The notes below the pieces were generated by a model. That model was not told the origin of the DNA. It saw only the letters and a list, made by a program, of their open reading frames with translations, and did no database searches. Source: Aquicella siphonis (lineage in GTDB: Bacteria > Pseudomonadota > Gammaproteobacteria > DSM-16500). Taken from it: 64,000 nucleotides of DNA. This document shows positions 10,061-16,540 of this stretch, one piece after another (positions within the stretch are counted from its first letter, which is position 1; every line of letters begins with the position of its first letter). The DNA is taken from positions 1,178,001 through 1,242,000 of the forward strand of contig NZ_LR699119.1 in assembly GCF_902459485.1 (NCBI RefSeq), written 5' to 3'. A program made the position numbers and the translations under genes.

Positions 10061-10645
10061 ATGTCCGTTATGCAGAATGCCTATCAGCTGATTCTGGAAA
10101 TGAACAAGCTCAAGCTTGTATTCAGAAATACCATTACGAGCGCCGACAGAAAGGAAAGTACGGCCGAACATTCCTGGTCGGCCAGCATGATAGTAATCAT
10201 ACTCATGCGTGAACTTAAAAATGAGTTTTCTGAAATTGATGAGTTAAAAACCATCAAGCTGGCTATGATTCATGATGTGGTAGAAATCTATGCGGGTGAT
10301 GTCATGGCGTTTGATATAGAGGCGCGGCAAAACAAGGAAAAAATCGAAGCGCAGGCATTAAAAAAACTGATGTCGCTAGACCCGGAATTTGGAACACAAC
10401 TGCATGATTTGTGGCATGAATTTGAAGCAAAAAACAGTCTTGAGGCAAAAATCGCAAAAGCTGCGGACGCAATCTGTCCCATCTTTCAGCGCCTGCACTC
10501 ACGACAATCCTATAAACCGTTTAATATCAGCCTGGATCATCTGAAAAAGACCAAATCTCCGCATTTTATATTCAGCAAGACATTTACCGCCCTCTATCAG
10601 ATGCTGAAAACAGACTTGCTGCTGGCAAATCTGATTACCACATGA
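10061..10645 (+). CDS. HD-domain hydrolase (YfbR-like), copy 1
   Basis: 194 residues of the HD_3/YfbR-type family, metal-dependent phosphohydrolases often acting on nucleotides. The HD residues are seen as TAEHSW (first His), MIHDVVEIYAGD (HD) and KAADAICP (last Asp). It begins 20 bases after the antiporter gene and may be cotranscribed with it. A paralogue is encoded at 39750-40379 on the other strand (shared DKLK/NKLK, AEHSW, IHDxVEIxAGD). The substrate cannot be deduced; 5'-deoxynucleotidase activity is the family precedent. Confidence 0.8.
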   Translation: MSVMQNAYQLILEMNKLKLVFRNTITSADRKESTAEHSWSASMIVIILMRELKNEFSEIDELKTIKLAMIHDVVEIYAGDVMAFDIEARQNKEKIEAQALKKLMSLDPEFGTQLHDLWHEFEAKNSLEAKIAKAADAICPIFQRLHSRQSYKPFNISLDHLKKTKSPHFIFSKTFTALYQMLKTDLLLANLITT

Positions 10646-10666
10646 AGTGAGAATTCCACCCTAATA

Positions 10667-10681
10667 AGGTTATAATAACCT
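10667..10681. promoter_or_regulatory. 15-bp palindrome upstream of an effector-like gene
   Basis: A perfect inverted repeat, AGGTTAT-A-ATAACCT (7-bp arms, one central base), in the AT-rich gap between the HD hydrolase and the gene at 10848. A second palindrome with the same odd-centre design lies 13 bases further on. Such sites may bind a dimeric repressor or activator, but no bound factor can be named and AT-rich DNA produces short palindromes by chance. Confidence 0.35.
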
Positions 10682-10693
10682 AACTTGATTTAT

Positions 10694-10712
10694 TTGTATA
10701 ATAATTATACAA
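10694..10712. promoter_or_regulatory. 19-bp palindrome, possible operator
   Basis: A perfect inverted repeat, TTGTATAAT-A-ATTATACAA (9-bp arms, one central base), about 135 bases upstream of the ATG at 10848. The arms contain -10-like TATAAT on both strands, so the site could also be a promoter core. It is unusually perfect for its length and may be an operator for the effector-like gene downstream. Confidence 0.4.
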
Positions 10713-10847
10713 TATTTTAATATTAATTCGTCTTGAAAGTGATATAGTTGTATCTATTTGGATGCGAGGGTTATATCTTATTAACATTCAAGTCAAATAA
10801 GAACATCTAAATACATAATAGATACAATAACCAATGAGGAATTAACC

Positions 10848-12116
10848 ATGTTTCTTCGAACCAGTAAAGACTCCCGAAGTTCTAAAGAAGACTTGGCCAC
10901 AAAGGCGAAGGACGAGCCTGATTCATTAGCTCCAATTGGCAGCCCCAAGTCAATTCCCCAGATCTCCATACATATTGAGCAGCCAGCCGAGGGGTTAAAT
11001 GGCGACGGTGACACATCTGCAGTAAAACCAACCGGCAACAATAACCATGATAAGCAAGATGGCGGATTACGCGGCAGAATAACCACTTCTGCTCCGCTCT
11101 CTATTGAAAAAAAATCACGAAGACGCTCACTCTCGCCGCTGTCGCGGGCGGAATCAATCATTTCAATTAGTCCAAAACATACATTCGGCAGTTTATCAAT
11201 TGTGCGATCTCCAACGCCAGAAAGAAAACCCTATTCTCAATCCATTTTCGCTCCTATTACGAATCGGGTTTATAATGCCGCAACATTATATAATTTACTC
11301 ATAGATTCTGTTGTGAAATCCACGCAAAAAGTGACTAGTTATCCGGCTATTCCGGATGAAGACATGTTAACTAATGATGTTGACAGCCTGGATGACAATC
11401 AAATATTCCAGTTGGGATTCACGCGCAAATACTGCAGCTACACCTTGATCAACCATGCTTCACTGGCTTTTCGCGATCCCGTCACTGGAAAATTTCTCAT
11501 TGTCGGCCGCCAGAATGAGCAGTTTCTAAAACCTGACCCAGGCAAACCATCGCCATCATTTCTGTGGTGGGCAATCAGCAATGTGATGGATTATCACGCC
11601 ATTATGCGCTTCACAACGACTCGCATGGACAATGAAAAGAAATACGACTTTTTCCCAGGCACTCCTTTTAATGCGGAAATGACTGAAGTGACCATGACCG
11701 GCGCAGAAATAAAATCTCTCGTAAAGGCGATAGATGAGAATATCTGCCTGGCTCAATATTACGATGTGGTGCATTCCAACTGCTACTCTTCTGTTTTATT
11801 CGGTCTCGCAAAAGCCTTTGAAATGATTGCTGCCAAAGTCGATGATGAAAGTGAAATCATGGATGATGAAGACAGGTTAATAGCCAACAATAAAGACTTA
11901 AAACGTCTCTTCACTTTAATATGCTCCGCTTTACAGGATAATTACAAGCTGGGATCCGGAGGTATTAATAACACTGTTGTGAACTCAGCGATTCAAAAAA
12001 CGATAGATATTTTGGAAGAGCGGAATTTATTGCATATTATTGATTCAACTTTCATAAAGGAAAATAAGTCGGCAGACGCTGAAGACAGGGAAGTGCTGAG
12101 TAATAGTCGGCCGTGA
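10848..12116 (+). CDS. Putative effector with permuted papain-like (NlpC/P60/LRAT-type) domain
   Basis: 422 residues, preceded by a good ribosome-binding site (GAGGAATTAACC then ATG). Residues 1-135 are low-complexity, Ser/Pro/Lys-rich and probably disordered (for example KKSRRRSLSPLSR). The folded part starts near 140. It contains INHASLAF (His203) and, about 110 residues later, YYDVVHSNCYSSVLFGLAKAF with Cys312. A His on a strand followed by an 'NC' at the start of a helix is the arrangement of circularly permuted NlpC/P60 or LRAT-like thiol enzymes; this is my inference from the pattern. There is no signal peptide. The C-terminus is acidic (ENKSADAEDREVLS), as in many Dot/Icm substrates. 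It stands alone in an AT-rich setting, as horizontally acquired effector genes often do. Confidence 0.6.
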   Translation: MFLRTSKDSRSSKEDLATKAKDEPDSLAPIGSPKSIPQISIHIEQPAEGLNGDGDTSAVKPTGNNNHDKQDGGLRGRITTSAPLSIEKKSRRRSLSPLSRAESIISISPKHTFGSLSIVRSPTPERKPYSQSIFAPITNRVYNAATLYNLLIDSVVKSTQKVTSYPAIPDEDMLTNDVDSLDDNQIFQLGFTRKYCSYTLINHASLAFRDPVTGKFLIVGRQNEQFLKPDPGKPSPSFLWWAISNVMDYHAIMRFTTTRMDNEKKYDFFPGTPFNAEMTEVTMTGAEIKSLVKAIDENICLAQYYDVVHSNCYSSVLFGLAKAFEMIAAKVDDESEIMDDEDRLIANNKDLKRLFTLICSALQDNYKLGSGGINNTVVNSAIQKTIDILEERNLLHIIDSTFIKENKSADAEDREVLSNSRP

Positions 12117-12179
12117 TGCTTTTAAACAATCCGGAACCAGCTGGATGCCAGCTAAAAACATGCTGGCATGACAACATGT

Positions 12180-12386
12180 CCTCCTCACCACGAACGGGAT
12201 TTTCACCGCCGTTCACCCTGAGGAGGACACGCAGCGCCGTCTCGAAGGGCCTGTCCTGAGGAGGACACGTTAGTGTCCGTCTCGAAGGGCTGCCGCACCT
12301 TCCTGTCATTCCCGCGCACAAGCGGGAATCAAAACCAGAGTTCATGGTTCGAGACGCCGCTGACGCGGCTCCTCACCACGAACGGA
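12180..12386. repeat. REP-like cluster of short repeats
   Basis: The segment carries several related short units. Two copies of GAGGAGGACACG...CGTCTCGAAGGGC lie at about 12220-12251 and 12257-12290; the second forms the hairpin GGACAC-GTTA-GTGTCC. CTCCTCACCACGAACGG occurs at about 12180-12196 and again at 12370-12386. An ATTCCCGC/GCGGGAAT hairpin lies at 12308-12329. This is the composition of REP/small palindromic intergenic elements that are dispersed in many genomes. The element reaches into the 3' end of the minus-strand gene at 12342 and supplies its last residues. No transposase is nearby. Confidence 0.65.
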
Positions 12387-12911
12387 AGGTGAATCATGAA
12401 AGCCAATGCTTTTAACAAAATTCTCTCGATACTCCCTTAATTCCTCACGATTGTGATTTACATTGGTTCTATGCTTGAATAACAGAAAACCAGCAGCAAT
12501 GAGGCCAGCAATAAGAGGGACAGAACCACGCGGACCTATATCATAAGATGTGCGGCCTACAGCACCCGCAGCCAAGCCGGCTGGTCCAGCTATGAATGCA
12601 CCCAGGCCGCAACAGGGAAGCGTTGCTGCAAATCCCAAAGCAAAACCGGTCATGCCATAAAACATAGAGCTGCCAATTACGCGGGCTCCGCCGAGTAAAC
12701 CTGAAAGAGCGGTAGATATTCCGACACTTATCCCGCCTAAACCAGCGGCAAAAACAGCTATTGCATTATCAGCAAAAAATGCACTTATGCCGGAAGGCTG
12801 GCGGCTCATCAGAACAATGCCATGACTCGCGCTCATCTTTAGCTGTTTGCCATATTCAGTTTTATCGATAACATCGCGCATATATTGGCAAACTTCGCGA
12901 AGCTTAATCAT
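12342..12911 (-). CDS. 3' fragment of a disrupted Gly/Ala-rich membrane protein
   Basis: 189 residues. The first 24 (from MIKLREVCQY to YGKQL) repeat the end of the upstream 5' fragment because the DNA is duplicated; the rest is a Gly/Ala-rich hydrophobic protein with probable membrane segments (AVFAAGLGGISVGIST, GFALGFAATLPCCGLGAFIA, PLIAGLIAAGFLLF) and a basic tail. Its last residues (RGEEPRQRRLEP) are encoded by the REP-like repeat. Its ATG overlaps the stop of the 5' fragment (ATGA), so translational coupling could still make it. Without the 80-bp duplication the two pieces would join in frame as a protein of about 223 residues. The function is unknown. Confidence 0.5.
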   Translation of the reverse strand: MIKLREVCQYMRDVIDKTEYGKQLKMSASHGIVLMSRQPSGISAFFADNAIAVFAAGLGGISVGISTALSGLLGGARVIGSSMFYGMTGFALGFAATLPCCGLGAFIAGPAGLAAGAVGRTSYDIGPRGSVPLIAGLIAAGFLLFKHRTNVNHNREELREYRENFVKSIGFHDSPSVRGEEPRQRRLEP

Positions 12912-12997
12912 TTCATGTTTAGCTGTTTGCCATATTCAGTTTTATCGATAACATCGCGCATATATTGGCAAACTTCGCGAAGCTTAATCATTTCATG
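12838..12997. repeat. 80-bp perfect tandem duplication splitting a gene
   Basis: Bases 12838-12917 and 12918-12997 are identical 80-mers in direct tandem. Because 80 is not a multiple of three, the second copy shifts the frame and ends the 5' reading frame a few codons after the junction. Both copies encode the same peptide in the two flanking ORFs, showing that the ancestral gene was continuous. Perfect identity means the event is recent, or that the repeat is unstable, or that it is an assembly artefact. Confidence 0.9.
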
Positions 12998-13093
12998 AAA
13001 TGTGGTATGAGTCTGGAAGACTTGTATTACATCGGAATTAAACACCATTTCAATATGCGGCCCCATTGTTGCGGGCACATTTCTATCAAGCAT
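12908..13093 (-). CDS. 5' fragment of the disrupted gene (61 aa)
   Basis: The 61-residue N-terminal part of the gene interrupted by the 80-bp duplication. The ATG at 13093 is chosen because it has a GAGGA ribosome-binding site eight bases upstream; a TTG at 13147 would extend it without one. It contains HTTFHEMIKLREVCQYMRDV and ends with NMK after the duplication junction. It lacks the hydrophobic part of the protein and is probably non-functional alone. It is similar to nothing I recognise. Confidence 0.5.
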   Translation of the reverse strand: MLDRNVPATMGPHIEMVFNSDVIQVFQTHTTFHEMIKLREVCQYMRDVIDKTEYGKQLNMK

Positions 13094-13273
13094 GATTGCT
13101 ATCCTCGTTTTTTCGATCTTTATCTTTTTGCGGATTTTAGCAAGCAATTATGAACAAAGTATTAACAGAATTAAAAATTTAGTAAAATAACAAAGCATAT
13201 TAATAAACAATAAGGCAGATGTGCGGTATGCTGACACAGATCAATAAATGCCTTCAGAACCGGAGAGAGAGTG

Positions 13274-13744
13274 ATGACAATGACAAGTTACCATGGCCGA
13301 TGCCATTGTGGAAAAATTAAATTTATATGTAGGGGCGAGCCTATGTTTACCCAATACTGCCACTGTAATAAATGTCGGGAAATCGCTTCCATGTCTGAAA
13401 ATAGTCAAGACAAAGCGGGTTATTCACATACTGCGGCCTATTTGACAAACAATTTTAATATCGTAACCGGGGAGAATAATCTTGAAAGCCTCATCAGAGG
13501 ATCTGCCAGGCTAATGCTTTGTTCCACATGCAAAAGCCTTGTTTATGGTATTTCACTTGACCCCGCCAAACAGGGTGGAATCGGTATTAATGCAAATAAT
13601 TTTGACTTCCACCAGGATATCCCGGATTCATTCAAACCGGTAAGACACATTTGGTATGCAAACCGTATTGTGGATTTCAACGATAATCTGCCAAAGTTCA
13701 AGGATGCGCCCAAAGAACAATTTGGTTCCGGAGAGTTACTGTGA
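13274..13744 (+). CDS. GFA-family zinc protein (CENP-V/GFA)
   Basis: 156 residues with the zinc-binding cysteine pattern of the glutathione-dependent formaldehyde-activating enzyme (GFA) family: CHCGKIKF, then CHCNKCR, then CSTCKS. Members bind zinc and some react with S-hydroxymethylglutathione, but most bacterial members are uncharacterised, so the enzymatic role is open. The ATG at 13274 has a GGAG ribosome-binding site at good spacing; the GTG just before it (13271) is an alternative. It is convergent with the beta-lactamase gene. No operon partner. Confidence 0.85.
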   Translation: MTMTSYHGRCHCGKIKFICRGEPMFTQYCHCNKCREIASMSENSQDKAGYSHTAAYLTNNFNIVTGENNLESLIRGSARLMLCSTCKSLVYGISLDPAKQGGIGINANNFDFHQDIPDSFKPVRHIWYANRIVDFNDNLPKFKDAPKEQFGSGELL

Positions 13745-13796
13745 AAATGAAGTCAACTCTAAAGTACCAAAGTACCAAAAAAGCAGGCCAGCAATC

Positions 13797-14669
13797 CTAA
13801 ACGGTCTGATCGGTGAAGTAATCATTCAATAACTTGGTTGTGATCGGCTTCAGCAGCTGGCTGCCAAATGGTTTTAAGCTGCCATCTGATTTGTCTATGG
13901 ATGCCTGCACCTTTTTATCAGTTAAATTGCTTACAAAAATATATTGTTGATTGCCATTTTGAATGAATCCAATAAACCATCCGTCACGCAATTTGCTGGG
14001 GTTATCCAGCCGCTCATTACGACCGTGACGGCCAGAGCCTGTTTTGCCAAAATAATCTGCGCCATTATTCAATTTACCAAGATACAAATTTTTCTTTGTA
14101 TGGGCCACGGCTTCGTCTGAAACAGGTAATTCGTTGTCTAACATCGCCTTTAAGAAATCGAGTTGTTCAATGGCGGAAATTTTCAAACTGCTGCTCAACC
14201 ATGCGTGAGTGATGCCATTGTTTTTGCCCAGGTCTCCATTAAAATTTTGATTGCCATAGTCAAAACCAGCCAAATAGTGCTTGATGCGTGCCTGGCCTAA
14301 TTGTGGAGTGATCTTCTGTGAAACCCAGAGCACTGAATATTTTAGCCATGTGCCGGGAGTCTGATCCTGATCATGCTCGGGTATGACTCCCTTTTTCCCA
14401 TCCCATTTGAAAACTGTATTTTGGTTAATAATGCCTTGATTGAAAGCCATTAATGATAAGGCAATCTTAAACGTCGAATCTGGCGAAATCCGCTGGTTAC
14501 AATAATTGCCGGGATTGTATTCGCTGACTATTTTATGTTCATTCAGGTTGTAAAGGATAAAGCAGGCATCATAGTTTTTAAATAACTCGGAAAATTCTTG
14601 TGTGGTTTTCGCATTGGCATTGATCGAAAGCAAACCGCAGGCCAAAAGACAAACTAAGAGTTTTTTCAT
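13797..14669 (-). CDS. Class D (OXA-type) beta-lactamase
   Basis: A periplasmic serine beta-lactamase of 290 residues with a signal peptide (about residues 1-20, ending NANA). All class D landmarks are seen: S65-T-F-K68 (catalytic Ser and carboxylated Lys), S112-V-L (usually SxV; the third position is Leu here), Y138-G-N, W157, and K209-T-G. The 'DGWFIGF' strand is also present. By family knowledge it hydrolyses penicillins and perhaps other beta-lactams; the exact spectrum cannot be read from motifs. It resembles the chromosomal OXA-29/LoxA-type enzymes of Legionella in general layout, from memory. There is no integron or IS next to it, so it is probably a resident gene. A perfect inverted repeat lies 100 bases upstream. 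Confidence 0.93.
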   Translation of the reverse strand: MKKLLVCLLACGLLSINANAKTTQEFSELFKNYDACFILYNLNEHKIVSEYNPGNYCNQRISPDSTFKIALSLMAFNQGIINQNTVFKWDGKKGVIPEHDQDQTPGTWLKYSVLWVSQKITPQLGQARIKHYLAGFDYGNQNFNGDLGKNNGITHAWLSSSLKISAIEQLDFLKAMLDNELPVSDEAVAHTKKNLYLGKLNNGADYFGKTGSGRHGRNERLDNPSKLRDGWFIGFIQNGNQQYIFVSNLTDKKVQASIDKSDGSLKPFGSQLLKPITTKLLNDYFTDQTV

Positions 14670-14768
14670 TTTAAAAATTCTTTTATGGTAAATGGTTGTG
14701 AATGTGTGAATAGTATTAAGTTATCTGGATAAATTCAATTACCATCATTCACGCTACTTAGATCCAAC

Positions 14769-14800
14769 ATAATTCCAGTAAGGGAAATTACTGGAATTAT
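14769..14800. promoter_or_regulatory. Perfect 13-bp inverted repeat upstream of the beta-lactamase
   Basis: ATAATTCCAGTAA and its exact complement are separated by the six bases GGGAAA. It lies between the end of the 137-residue exported protein gene and the start of the beta-lactamase gene, both on the minus strand. It would fold into a strong hairpin, but neither side is followed by a T-tract, so it is not a classic Rho-independent terminator. It could be a factor-dependent terminator or an operator. Confidence 0.5.
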
Positions 14801-14868
14801 TAGGCGGGGTTTAGCCAGGGTTTTATGGAAACTTTCTATCCCGGAACGAATATCGCCAACCTTCCGAG

Positions 14869-15282
14869 CTAACATTTTTCACGCACCAGCTTTAAAACTT
14901 TAACAGAACGGTTAATACGCAGGTCATTTGGATGCAGTTGATAGGTATCATGATCCCAATCAGCATCCAAAAGATAAATATGCCAGTTCTCGCTAGCTGG
15001 AAGCACTCCGGATTCGACTTGGCGCATAAGTATATCGCATGCCGCTTGGATCGTACAAAATGCCTCGCCGCCGCCATAACTTCCATCAGCTTCTAAAAAT
15101 GACTTCGGGACTGTTGAGGGAGCATCTTTGGCTATTAATGGCCCCAGCTTAATAACCTCCGCATGGTTAGAGAATACCTTATCATATGCGCCAATTGTGT
15201 AAACGTTCTTACACACTGCCATGCTTTTTATCGGCACGATCAGGCTTAAAAGGGTTAAAATGACAAGATTGCAGGCTTTCAT
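14869..15282 (-). CDS. Small exported protein of unknown function
   Basis: 137 residues with a clear signal peptide (MKACNLVILTLLSLIVPIKS, cleavage near MAVC). The mature part has four cysteines (VCKNV, AFCTIQAACD and the C-terminal Cys), suggesting two disulfides and a periplasmic or secreted location. A central GSYGGGEAFC loop and the segment NWHIYLLDADWDHDTYQL stand out, but I do not recognise a family. It is 39 bases downstream of the ankyrin gene on the same strand and could be cotranscribed. It is not an enzyme I can name. Confidence 0.7.
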   Translation of the reverse strand: MKACNLVILTLLSLIVPIKSMAVCKNVYTIGAYDKVFSNHAEVIKLGPLIAKDAPSTVPKSFLEADGSYGGGEAFCTIQAACDILMRQVESGVLPASENWHIYLLDADWDHDTYQLHPNDLRINRSVKVLKLVREKC

Positions 15283-15321
15283 CAGTTAAATCCTCATTTC
15301 ACAGGTGCGGCAGTTAATCCG

Positions 15322-16341
15322 TTAGTCTGGCCTGACCGAAATGGATGACACTTCTAATTCATCCGGTATAACGGGCTGCAGCGCATCACTGATTGAGCCT
15401 GTAAAATCAGCACTCCGAATGGAAAGATCTCTTGTTCGGCTCAATAATCGGCGCACCTCACCCTGTCCAGACAGTGAACTTTGAAGTAATGATTGACCGG
15501 AAAGACGGCTTAATTCATTTTTTAATGCAATAAGCGCTTCTTCGGGCACAAGACATTCCCGGACTGCCTTATCCGCGTCAGCCAGCATGATTTCCACATT
15601 TTCCTTGGTTGTTGTCTTGAATTTGATATGATCATTTACGCCAATCTTGTTGTGCGTAGCTGTTTTGTCGCGGCACGGATCAAGAGCAACTGATTCAAAA
15701 AGCCCTGTTAATTCCTCACTTGAGGCATAAGTCATATCATAAGGCGTTTTGTCACAATCATCGCGCAAATCCGGGTTTGCGCCAGCATCGACAAGAGCAC
15801 GGGCCATTTCAATATCTCCCATGGCGCATGCATAATGCAAGGCGGTACGTCCCATGCGATCCTGAGCGTTGATGTTAATCCTGGATGAAAATTCATTTTC
15901 CAGTAATATTCTGACCAGGCGTGTGTTACGCATTTTTGCCGCCAATATAAGCGCTGTTTTACCTTCTGAATCAAATTTGTTTGGATCAATATAGTCATGC
16001 AAGGCGCTGATAATCGCTTCAGCCAACTGACAATTCTCGTCTGATTCTTCAAGCACAATGGAAGTAATCAGAATGGTATTGTCAAATGGCCGGCATAATG
16101 TCTTCGAATTCGCATTTAATAATTCTGTGATCTCATCCGTCGAATAGAGAGATAACATGGCATCATGCAGTGACACGCCTGTCAGTTTCGAAGTGAAGAT
16201 AGCGAATCTGAGCTGGTCGAATAGCTTTTCGATACGTTTTTCCTTTTGCGTATCAACAACATCATGGCTTAACTGGCTCATAATTAGAGCGGTTGAATGG
16301 GCTGCCGGTTGATCCGGAGCAAGATGTGGTCTGGGATTCAT
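15322..16341 (-). CDS. Ankyrin-repeat protein, candidate Dot/Icm effector
   Basis: 339 residues, no signal peptide or membrane segment. Ankyrin repeats span about residues 124-214: GKTALILAAKMRNTRLVRILL, then GRTALHYACAMGDIEMARAL with VDAGANP, and a degenerate third repeat starting KTPYDM. Flanking N- and C-terminal regions are unlike anything I know; the C-terminus is acidic and Ser-rich (PDELEVSSISVRPD), a feature of type IVB substrates. Ankyrin proteins of Legionella and Coxiella act in host cells by binding host proteins. The gene is divergent from the second ankyrin gene and shares a 199-bp AT-rich intergenic region with it. Confidence 0.75.
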   Translation of the reverse strand: MNPRPHLAPDQPAAHSTALIMSQLSHDVVDTQKEKRIEKLFDQLRFAIFTSKLTGVSLHDAMLSLYSTDEITELLNANSKTLCRPFDNTILITSIVLEESDENCQLAEAIISALHDYIDPNKFDSEGKTALILAAKMRNTRLVRILLENEFSSRININAQDRMGRTALHYACAMGDIEMARALVDAGANPDLRDDCDKTPYDMTYASSEELTGLFESVALDPCRDKTATHNKIGVNDHIKFKTTTKENVEIMLADADKAVRECLVPEEALIALKNELSRLSGQSLLQSSLSGQGEVRRLLSRTRDLSIRSADFTGSISDALQPVIPDELEVSSISVRPD

Positions 16342-16471
16342 CTTTTATCTATTTAATAAATAAGTCTTTTGTTTCAAACAAAGTTAATAATCGTCGAATT
16401 GTTAACAGGTAACGTATAATAGATAAAAATTTGATTATCTGCAATAACGTGATTTATATTTATCCAGAATT

Positions 16472-16504
16472 GTTAATAAATCATTAATCATAGATCAGTA
16501 TTAT
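16472..16504 (+). promoter_or_regulatory. PmrA-like box and -10 upstream of the ankyrin/protease gene
   Basis: GTTAATAAATCATTAATCA contains two TTAA half-sites (16473-16476 and 16484-16487) separated by seven bases, the spacing of the PmrA box known from Legionella and Coxiella effector genes (TTAATATT-NN-cTTAATATT). A -10-like TATTAT (16499-16504) follows the second half-site by 11 bases. The same spacing is seen at two other effector-like genes in this window. The match within the half-sites is partial. Confidence 0.45.
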
Positions 16505-16540
16505 ATTGACCATATATTATTTTATTAATGATACAACAAC

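Noticed and set aside
12052-12345. 97-residue minus-strand ORF over the 3' end of the 422-residue gene
   Set aside because: It consists mostly of translated REP-like repeat and antisense sequence, has no ribosome-binding site and no protein-like motif.
16342-16471. PmrA box for the minus-strand ankyrin gene
   Set aside because: TTAA sites are present in the AT-rich gap, but none has the seven-base spacing on the minus strand near a -10.
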